From positions 1-8,931 of the forward strand of contig JBEKSR010000218.1 in the NCBI GenBank assembly GCA_049516835.1: a stretch of 8,931 bases of DNA. The letters run 5' to 3'. Below the pieces are notes generated by a model. That model was not told the DNA's origin, ran no database searches, and worked only from the letters and a program-made list of their open reading frames with translations. A program made the translations under genes and the position numbers. This document shows positions 1 through 4,852 of the stretch, piece after piece (the first letter of the stretch is position 1; each line of letters starts with the position of its first letter). Source of the stretch: Fen-178 sp049516835 (GTDB lineage: Bacteria > Acidobacteriota > Terriglobia > Bryobacterales > Bryobacteraceae).

Positions 1-17
1 AAGGGAAATTGTCATAT

Positions 18-350
18 TTACATGGGTACATATACCACAGTCTGTGGAATCCCTTCTGGCCGAGGAGTCAATGAGTTAGATCAACTCACAAGACAGTTGC
101 ACAGGGGTAAGATCCGTCCGACTACCGTGATTCCTGGCAACACCGATCCGGTACCAAGAATTTGCCCGTCACTAGACCACTTCGCATTCGCGAATATTTC
201 AAGCACTTGGTGCCCCAGTGTGGTCGTTCGACCATCAGCCATGTTCGGAACCGGGCTTGGAAGCACCAAATATACGGCGCCCGGAGAATCCCGGAGATGC
301 TGGATAGCGATTGACTCTTGCTCTTGTGAGAGAATCAGTGCTGGCTGCTG
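18..350 (-). pseudogene. Detached C-terminal remnant of the upstream membrane protein gene
   Basis: Immediately after the TAA (351-353) of the membrane protein gene the same reading frame continues open for 89 codons to a TGA at 81-83, then for 20 more codons to a TAA at 18-20. The first stretch reads like a folded domain: an alternating helix/strand pattern with ILSQEQESIAIQHLRDSPGA followed by VYLVLPSP, then VLEIFANAKW and LPGITVVG. This resembles the C-terminal domain of bacterial single-TM proteins in which an 'L..NPG.V.L' strand is followed by a helix with an 'A.W' motif. That resemblance is from memory. No Shine-Dalgarno sequence or start codon is placed for separate translation; the first internal ATG is far inside the domain. 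The simplest reading is a gene interrupted by nonsense mutation. Stop readthrough or chance openness remain possible. Confidence 0.45.
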
Positions 351-833
351 TTAATACAATTTGTCAACGTAGCCTATATTCGTACCGCTGGATTCTCGGT
401 TATCCTGATTGACCACCACAGTGGGCTGTAGCGCTGGGGGCTCATTCTTCTTTTCCGTATCTACCGGCCCCTCCTCCCTGCGCGATTTACCCGACGAATC
501 GCTCTTGCTCTTGCGCGCTGCTTTTGTTGGTGCTGCGTTCTGTTTTGGTGTTGAGTTGTTGTTGGATATCGTAGTAGGAGGAATCGGCGCTGGACTTCCG
601 ACATCGGCGGCTTGTGAAGGTATTGAAGCGGCGGCAACCACAGTCGGATGATCTTTCCTGTACTGCGCATCCAGTCTCCACCAGACCAAAAGGCCGCCCA
701 GTGCGAAGATGAAGATGATTCCGCAAGCTGACAAAATCGGGTTCTTGTGGCCCGCGACATCGTAGAACCACTTGAGCCATTCCCACGGATTCCACATACG
801 AATGATCCTGCGCTTCCATCCGACGCGATTCAT
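351..833 (-). CDS. Single-pass membrane protein with Pro/Ser/Lys-rich tail, function unknown
   Basis: 160 aa starting at the ATG at 833. An upstream in-frame TTG (845) is possible, but the ATG has a good Shine-Dalgarno (GGAG, six bases before it). The N-terminus is basic and Trp-rich (WKRRIIRMWNPWEWLKWFY, residues 6-24). One transmembrane segment follows at about residues 32-52 (ILSACGIIFIFALGGLLVWW). The rest (65-160) is low complexity: Pro/Ala/Ser/Thr first, then a Lys/Arg/Ser block (107-120) and a Glu/Lys stretch, ending TNIGYVDKLY. It looks like an anchor plus linker with no folded C-terminal domain. A plausible domain lies in frame just after the stop codon, so the product is probably truncated. 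The 834-950 region upstream shows no clear promoter. Base composition is less GC-rich than in the genes to the right. Function not recognised. Confidence 0.6.
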   Translation of the reverse strand: MNRVGWKRRIIRMWNPWEWLKWFYDVAGHKNPILSACGIIFIFALGGLLVWWRLDAQYRKDHPTVVAAASIPSQAADVGSPAPIPPTTISNNNSTPKQNAAPTKAARKSKSDSSGKSRREEGPVDTEKKNEPPALQPTVVVNQDNRESSGTNIGYVDKLY

Positions 834-948
834 GGTACACTCCAATCCCGCCGCGCTTAACGCTGTCCTGAACGGGTACCAGCCATTCAGAGCAGTGGCA
901 GCCGACTAGAGTTTTTCGCGCTCGTTTTATCCTACCGCCGTATGCTAT

Positions 949-1229
949 CGGTGTCTACGCTAACAATTCCGCCAACCAGAGGCAGTACGCAGCCCACAGG
1001 TTCTCCCACTTCTTACTGAAGGCGTTCGTCAGCCGCGTCATGCGGCGCATTTGCATTCTGATCGTGAGGTTCTGGCGCTCGACGTGAGACGTGCAGATCT
1101 TGGCTCGGTCGGGATCACCCATGATCGGTTTTGGTAGAGCCTCCACAACGTCAGCCGGCGAATACCCTTGTTCGCCTTCGCGCGGGCTGGCGTAGACTTT
1201 GATGAGTTGCGCGAAAAAGTAACTACACC
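949..1229. mobile_element. Internally deleted IS1-like element remnant
   Basis: The transposase fragment is bordered by short inverted ends. The left edge reads GGTGTCTACGC from 949. The right edge, read on the minus strand from 1229, reads GGTGTAGTTAC. IS1-family elements typically begin with GGT, so these may be the ends of a deleted copy, but only GGTGT (TCGGTGT if one base pair on the outer side is counted) matches perfectly. Weaker similarity follows (TTCCGCCAAC against TTCGCGCAAC). The flanking bases show no 8-9 bp target duplication. The boundaries are provisional. Confidence 0.35.
955..1221 (-). pseudogene. IS1-like transposase fragment (C-terminal catalytic part)
   Basis: The frame is open from about 1221 (TAC TTT TTC...) to the TAG at 955-957, giving about 89 residues with no plausible N-terminus. 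The segment contains FAQLIKVYASP, then GDPDRAKICTSHVERQN, RMQMRRMTRLTNAFSKKWEN and LWAAYCLWLA. This is the conserved end of IS1-type DDE transposases, in which the Glu of VERQN is the third catalytic acid and the basic RM.MRR..RLT.AFSKK helix follows. Full-length members are well over 200 aa, so more than half is missing. The usual continuation after LWxAxxxW (a YYNF.R.H motif) is replaced by AELLA and a stop. It is therefore a dead remnant cut at both ends. Its right edge abuts the stop codon of the nucleotidyltransferase gene. Confidence 0.8.
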
Positions 1230-1915
1230 GACGCGAGTTCCTCCAGGCGCCGCAGCACTATGTTGATTCGCGACTGGCTCGCCGCGTCCGGGAGCAAATA
1301 TCCCGGCAACGCGTCCAGGAACACCGGCGTTCCCAGCAGACCGTTGATCTCGGCACGCACATATACTCGGAGCTCAACGGCTGCCGCCCGCACTTCCGTA
1401 ACGAGCGCCGGGCGGCCATCGACGACGGAGATCAGATCTTCCAAATCGTGACTTCCGAAGAAGTCCCCCTTCCCGCGGCCCTTGAACGCTTCGAGCTTGG
1501 TGGCGATGAAGAACGGGCCTGTGACAATGCGGATTTCGAGGTCGTCCGAGAGCCTTTCCGTGGCCGAAGATTTCATTGCGGCCCGGTACCAGCGGCTGGA
1601 AAACCCGAGAATTTTCTCGTCCAGCGGCATCACGTCCAGCGTCGTCCCGTGATGGACCCACCGGCACAGCGGCGCCCCTTCTCTGGTGTCTTCCTGGAAC
1701 CCCAGCGCGCGCAGCCGATCGCCAAACGCTGCATATTCCGCGTAGGAGGTGATTTCGGCGATCGCATCCACATCGAACGTGGTTCGCGGATCGGCGGCGG
1801 CCTCGTCGGTAATGAGGAGGCCCGTTACGGCTCCCCCCACAAAGACGAGTTCCCCAAGCAGCGGGCGCAGGAGACGCGCAGCGGTGATTAACCGCTCACG
1901 ATTTGAGTCGTTCAT
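1223..1915 (-). CDS. AbiEii-like nucleotidyltransferase, putative toxin of a type IV-like TA pair
   Basis: 230 aa starting at the ATG at 1915 (MNDSNRERL); a weak GAGG precedes it inside the upstream gene. A longer frame to 2065 only covers that gene in another phase. Nucleotidyltransferase-fold signatures are visible: FVGGAVTGLL (25-34) for the GG loop, TFDVDAI with Asp48 and Asp50 as the DxD metal pair, and TLDVMP with Asp94 as the probable third carboxylate. Next come IATKLEAFKGRG (Lys140) and a GDFFGSHDLEDLISVVDGR block (150-168). The last two resemble the K and R..D..D motifs of the AbiEii/DUF1814 group. Members move a nucleotide onto RNA or protein, and AbiEii acts as a growth-arresting toxin; toxicity here is inferred. 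The gene overlaps the winged-helix gene by 20 nt, implying coupled translation. Its last codons (GTG TAG) fall in the end of the adjoining IS remnant, so the extreme C-terminus may have been altered. Confidence 0.75.
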   Translation of the reverse strand: MNDSNRERLITAARLLRPLLGELVFVGGAVTGLLITDEAAADPRTTFDVDAIAEITSYAEYAAFGDRLRALGFQEDTREGAPLCRWVHHGTTLDVMPLDEKILGFSSRWYRAAMKSSATERLSDDLEIRIVTGPFFIATKLEAFKGRGKGDFFGSHDLEDLISVVDGRPALVTEVRAAAVELRVYVRAEINGLLGTPVFLDALPGYLLPDAASQSRINIVLRRLEELASV

Positions 1916-2441
1916 TGGCCTCGCGGAGCCGGCGGCACAACTCGGCCTCGGCAACCTTTCGTTCACGAACGCGGCCGTCCCGCAGGGCGTCGGCGAGGGC
2001 CAGGTACTCGTAAAAGGATGGGTCGCGCAGAGCCGCGATGGGGGCGGTCTTGTACAGCGGCTCAAACGCGATGCCCCGTTGCTTGCCCTCCGCGTATGGC
2101 CAAACGGGACTCGGCTCGTTCCCTTGCGCGATCATGCCGCGAAGCGGTGCGGCGGCGTACGACGTCGGAACCCCGCGGGTGAGTTCGCCCCGTTCGGGCG
2201 GAAAAACGTACTTCAGGCCGTGCAGGAGGAATTCTTCGAGCGCACTGAAGTTCGGGCGGTTCTTCCGCTGAGGCCCGTGGAGCAAATGGCTGCCCACAGC
2301 GCGCCGCACCGAAGCATGCACCTCAGACGGGCTCATGACCAGCTCCGCGGCAAGTTGGGAGTAAGGAGCGCGATCCGCCTGGGCTGCTACGATCTTGAGC
2401 GCCACATACACGTCCTGCGGTTTCAACACCATAACATCCAT
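1896..2441 (-). CDS. Winged-helix DNA-binding protein, putative antitoxin/autoregulator
   Basis: 181 aa from the ATG at 2441; a second ATG three codons later (MVLKPQD) is an equally good start, and no Shine-Dalgarno is seen for either. Residues 5-55 form a helix-turn-helix of MarR/Lrp style: LKPQDVYVALKIVAA, then YSQLAAELVMSPSEVHASVR, in which SPSEVHASVRRAV would be the recognition helix. The middle (61-135) is Pro-rich with HGLKYVFPPERGELTRGVPT and ends AFEPLYKTAP. The C-terminal part (138-181) is a charged helix (DALRDGRVRERKVAEAELCR), likely for oligomerisation or partner binding. Gene order (DNA-binding protein, then overlapping nucleotidyltransferase) matches AbiEi/AbiEii, where the first protein is antitoxin and repressor, but this protein is not an obvious AbiEi homologue. 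It has probably been annotated simply as a MarR-like regulator or hypothetical protein. A palindrome just upstream is a candidate operator. Confidence 0.7.
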   Translation of the reverse strand: MDVMVLKPQDVYVALKIVAAQADRAPYSQLAAELVMSPSEVHASVRRAVGSHLLHGPQRKNRPNFSALEEFLLHGLKYVFPPERGELTRGVPTSYAAAPLRGMIAQGNEPSPVWPYAEGKQRGIAFEPLYKTAPIAALRDPSFYEYLALADALRDGRVRERKVAEAELCRRLREANERLKS

Positions 2442-2446
2442 TCTAC

Positions 2447-2470
2447 ATTCGCGAATCGCGAATTGCGAAT
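2447..2470 (-). promoter_or_regulatory. Tandem heptamer/palindrome, candidate operator of the winged-helix gene
   Basis: Three contiguous heptamers (C/T)GCGAAT fill 2450-2470. The first heptamer is also half of a perfect 10-bp palindrome, ATTCGCGAAT (2447-2456). ATTCGC (2447-2452) and GCGAAT (2465-2470) form a wider inverted pair. The array sits five bases before the ATG at 2441, where a Shine-Dalgarno would normally be, in the 37-bp gap after the hydrolase gene. A protein bound here could block transcription or ribosome access. The binder is unknown; autoregulation by the downstream winged-helix protein is inferred. Confidence 0.45.
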
Positions 2471-2478
2471 GCGGCTTC

Positions 2479-3306
2479 CTACCGCAGCCACTTCAAAAAC
2501 ACCGGCAGCGAGTGCAACTGGTCCCCGTGGTCCGGCGCGGAGTTGCCGGCGTAGCCGACCAGCAGGAACTTGCCGGCGCGGGCCTCGCCGAGCTGCTGCA
2601 ATCCCATGGGGCCCCACTTCAGCACCGCGCGGCGCCTCAGGCCGAGCTGCGCCAGCAGGTAGTCCGCGGTCTCGGTGGTGCTGGCGTAGGTGCCGGGAAA
2701 GATCTCGGAATGCGTCACAATGAGACGCTTTCGTCCGGCGATGGCGTCGCGGGCCAGTTGCAGCCAGATTTCGAGGTTGCCGGTGTCGAGCTTGGATTCG
2801 AGCGGGCCGGGTTTGCCGTCCGCGTAGTCCGTATGCATGCCGTCGATGAGCAGCGCCGCATCCACACGGGCGTAGGATTCCGGGGTCTTCAGGATCTGGC
2901 GGACGGCGCCGCAACCCGCGCTCCAGCCGCCTAGCATCACGCGGTCGAACTTGATGCCGGCCTTGGTCTCAGCCTCCGCCAGCAGGCGGAGAAAGCGCCG
3001 CGGGTCGTCAAACAATCGCGCGTAGATGGCGGAACCCTCGCCCGCCTGAACGCTCACCACGGCCACTTTGTTCTTGGCTGCGGCCACCTCCGACAGCCAG
3101 GTTCCGCCGTGAAAGAAGAAGAGGATGGCGCGGCTATGGGCCGGCAGGAACAGCGTTCCGAGGTCCAGCTTCTCACGGCGGCCGGGAGGAGTCTGTTCCT
3201 TCAGGCGGGGGTGCGCGCGCGTGTGCTCCACCATGGGAGAAGGGTTCTGCGGCTGCTGCGCGGGCGCCGCGCCCAGCAGCATTGCGCAAGCCAGCAGCAA
3301 TCGCAT
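2479..3306 (-). CDS. Secreted alpha/beta-hydrolase-like protein
   Basis: 275 aa from the ATG at 3306. A signal peptide is likely (MRLLLACAMLLGAAPA, cleavage near residue 16). The fold signs are of an alpha/beta hydrolase. A strand ends in FFFHGG (64-68), an HGG oxyanion-hole-like turn. The nucleophile elbow is GGWSAG (126-131, Ser129), followed by a helix. LIDGMHTDY (153-161) holds possible acidic residues, and DHGDQLHSLPVFLKWL near the end offers His265 as catalytic base. Length and layout suit a small esterase or peptidase-like hydrolase acting outside the cytoplasm. The substrate cannot be told from sequence. It starts 10 bp after the permease gene on the same strand and is probably cotranscribed. 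No strong Shine-Dalgarno is visible. A non-enzymatic alpha/beta-fold protein is possible, because the acidic residue of the triad is uncertain. Confidence 0.7.
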   Translation of the reverse strand: MRLLLACAMLLGAAPAQQPQNPSPMVEHTRAHPRLKEQTPPGRREKLDLGTLFLPAHSRAILFFFHGGTWLSEVAAAKNKVAVVSVQAGEGSAIYARLFDDPRRFLRLLAEAETKAGIKFDRVMLGGWSAGCGAVRQILKTPESYARVDAALLIDGMHTDYADGKPGPLESKLDTGNLEIWLQLARDAIAGRKRLIVTHSEIFPGTYASTTETADYLLAQLGLRRRAVLKWGPMGLQQLGEARAGKFLLVGYAGNSAPDHGDQLHSLPVFLKWLR

Positions 3307-3316
3307 GGGAGCGGCC

Positions 3317-4756
3317 TCAGCGGCTGGTCGTGTGGCCCGACTTCCGCAAGTGGCTGTGGTGGCGGCTGTACAGGAAGTAGATTGCCTGGCCGATGACGAG
3401 CCAGACGACCAAGCGCAGCCAGTTGGACCAGCCCAGCGAATACATCATCGCGAAGTTCCAGACGATGCCCAGGATCGGCACCAGCGGGACCAGGGGCGTC
3501 TTGAACGGCCTGGGGGCATCGGGGTTCTTCACGCGCATCACCCACACTCCGGCGCACACGATGACGAAGGCGAACAAGGTGCCAATGCTGGTCATGTGTC
3601 CCACGATGCTCAAGGGAAGGAACGCGGAGAAGGGCGCGACGAAGAAGAAAAACAGCATGTTGGATCGCCAGGGCGTTTTGAATCTCGGGTGGATATCGGA
3701 AAAGACGGCGGGCACCAGGCCGTCGCGGGACATGGAGTAAAACACGCGGGACTGGCCCAGCAGCATCACCAGGATCACGGAGGTGAAGCCGCAAATGATG
3801 CCAAACTTCACCAGGTTATTCATCCAGATGTAAGGCGTCTTGTCGATGGCCACCGCTACCGGCGCCGCCACGCCGAGTTGGGTATAGGGGACCATTCCGG
3901 TGAGGACGACGGCGAAAAGCACGTACAGCACGGTGCAGATGATCAGCGAGCCGATGATGCCGATGGGCATGTCCTTCTGCGGGTTCTTGGCCTCCTGCGC
4001 GGCCGTGGATACGGCGTCGAAGCCGATGTAGGCGAAGAAAATGGTCCCGGCGCCCATCATGATGCCACTCAGTCCGAAGTGACCGAACTCGCCGGTGTTC
4101 TTGGGAATGTATGGCACGTAGTTGGCCCGGTTGATGTACATCCAGCCGACTCCGATCAAGGTCGCCACCACCGCCAGCTTGATCACCACGATGATCCCGT
4201 TGGTGCGCGCCGATTCCTTGATCCCGATCATGAGCAGCATGGAGATCAGGAACACAATGATCACGGCGGGGATGTTGGCAATGCCTTGCACCACGCTGCC
4301 GTCGGGCAGGGTCACCGGCTCGAACGGGCCGGCGATCCATTGTGGTGGCAGATTGATGCCGAATGTATGGAGGAGGGAAACCACGTACGCCGACCAACTG
4401 ATGGAGACCGTGGACGAGCCGACGGCGTACTCCAGCACCAGGTCCCAGCCGATGATAAAGGCGATCCATTCACCCAGGGTCGTGTAGGCGTAAGTGTAGG
4501 CGCTGCCGGCCACGGGAATCATGCAGGAGAATTCGCTGTAACACAGGCCGGCGAGCGCGCAGCCGATGGCGGCCACCACCATGGAAATGGTCACGGCGGG
4601 ACCGGCGTTTTGCGCGGCGGCAACGCCCGTCAGGGAGAACAGGCCCGCGCCGATGATGGCGCCGATTCCCAGCGCGATCAGGTTGCCCGGACCGAGGGTG
4701 CGCTTGAGATGGTGCTTACCGCCTTCCGATTCGGAAATGATGTAGCAAGATAACAT
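3317..4756 (-). CDS. APC-superfamily amino acid permease (cationic amino acid transporter type)
   Basis: 479 aa with about 12 hydrophobic segments, an inner-membrane transporter. N-terminal HHLKRTLGPGNLIALGIGAI (15-34) followed by IGAGLF is the hallmark of APC/CAT permeases: a cytoplasmic basic stretch and then the broken TM1 whose GAGLF motif contacts the substrate. TM6 carries FFAYIGFDAVSTAAQEAKNP, and the loop SMSRDGLVP matches the family's gating loop region. Amino acid uptake, probably by proton symport, follows from the family; the exact substrate does not. I chose the ATG at 4756 (MLSCYIISES). The frame stays open to 4849, but those 31 extra codons are only translation of the hairpin repeat upstream. 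The N-terminal tail before HHLKR is short for the family, and no Shine-Dalgarno is seen, perhaps because the repeat replaced the native leader. The hydrolase gene follows after 10 bp. Confidence 0.9.
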   Translation of the reverse strand: MLSCYIISESEGGKHHLKRTLGPGNLIALGIGAIIGAGLFSLTGVAAAQNAGPAVTISMVVAAIGCALAGLCYSEFSCMIPVAGSAYTYAYTTLGEWIAFIIGWDLVLEYAVGSSTVSISWSAYVVSLLHTFGINLPPQWIAGPFEPVTLPDGSVVQGIANIPAVIIVFLISMLLMIGIKESARTNGIIVVIKLAVVATLIGVGWMYINRANYVPYIPKNTGEFGHFGLSGIMMGAGTIFFAYIGFDAVSTAAQEAKNPQKDMPIGIIGSLIICTVLYVLFAVVLTGMVPYTQLGVAAPVAVAIDKTPYIWMNNLVKFGIICGFTSVILVMLLGQSRVFYSMSRDGLVPAVFSDIHPRFKTPWRSNMLFFFFVAPFSAFLPLSIVGHMTSIGTLFAFVIVCAGVWVMRVKNPDAPRPFKTPLVPLVPILGIVWNFAMMYSLGWSNWLRLVVWLVIGQAIYFLYSRHHSHLRKSGHTTSR

Positions 4757-4760
4757 ATTT

Positions 4761-4850
4761 TGTGGGGCAGATTGCCAATCTGCGCGCCGGTTGTTTACCG
4801 GCGCAACTGGCGGGTTACCAACCCGCCGCAGGTTACCAACCTGCCCCACA
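4761..4850. repeat. Compound palindromic repeat: four hairpins inside 10-bp inverted ends
   Basis: The outer arms TGTGGGGCAG (4761-4770) and CTGCCCCACA (4841-4850) are perfect inverted repeats. Between and partly overlapping them are four perfect stems in a row: GCAGATT/AATCTGC (4767-4783, loop GCC), GCGCCGGT/ACCGGCGC (4784-4804, loop TGTTT), GGCGGGTT/AACCCGCC (4809-4827, loop ACC) and GCAGGTT/AACCTGC (4828-4844, loop ACC). The layout is cloverleaf-like. It fills almost the whole gap between the metallohydrolase stop (4853-4855) and the permease ATG (4756). It looks like a REP/BIME-type dispersed element, and could act in RNA stability, partial termination or cruciform formation. Copy number elsewhere cannot be seen from here. 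Confidence 0.85.
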
Positions 4851-4852
4851 GT

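Noticed and set aside
185..195. A second copy of CATTCGCGAAT, also found in the operator-like array at 2446-2456
   Set aside because: It lies inside the remnant frame of the left-end gene, is isolated without the tandem heptamers, and a short self-complementary word can recur by chance.
22..354. Plus-strand frame of 110 codons
   Set aside because: Antisense of the in-frame C-terminal remnant; Ser/Cys/Arg-rich with no motif or Shine-Dalgarno.
1916..2065. 50-residue N-terminal extension of the nucleotidyltransferase
   Set aside because: It overlaps the winged-helix gene in another phase and has shadow-like composition; the ATG at 1915 starts just before the first helix of the domain.
3125..4753. 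542-codon plus-strand open frame
   Set aside because: Antisense of the permease and part of the hydrolase; the His/Asp/Gly/Arg-rich composition is typical of shadow translation of a membrane protein gene.
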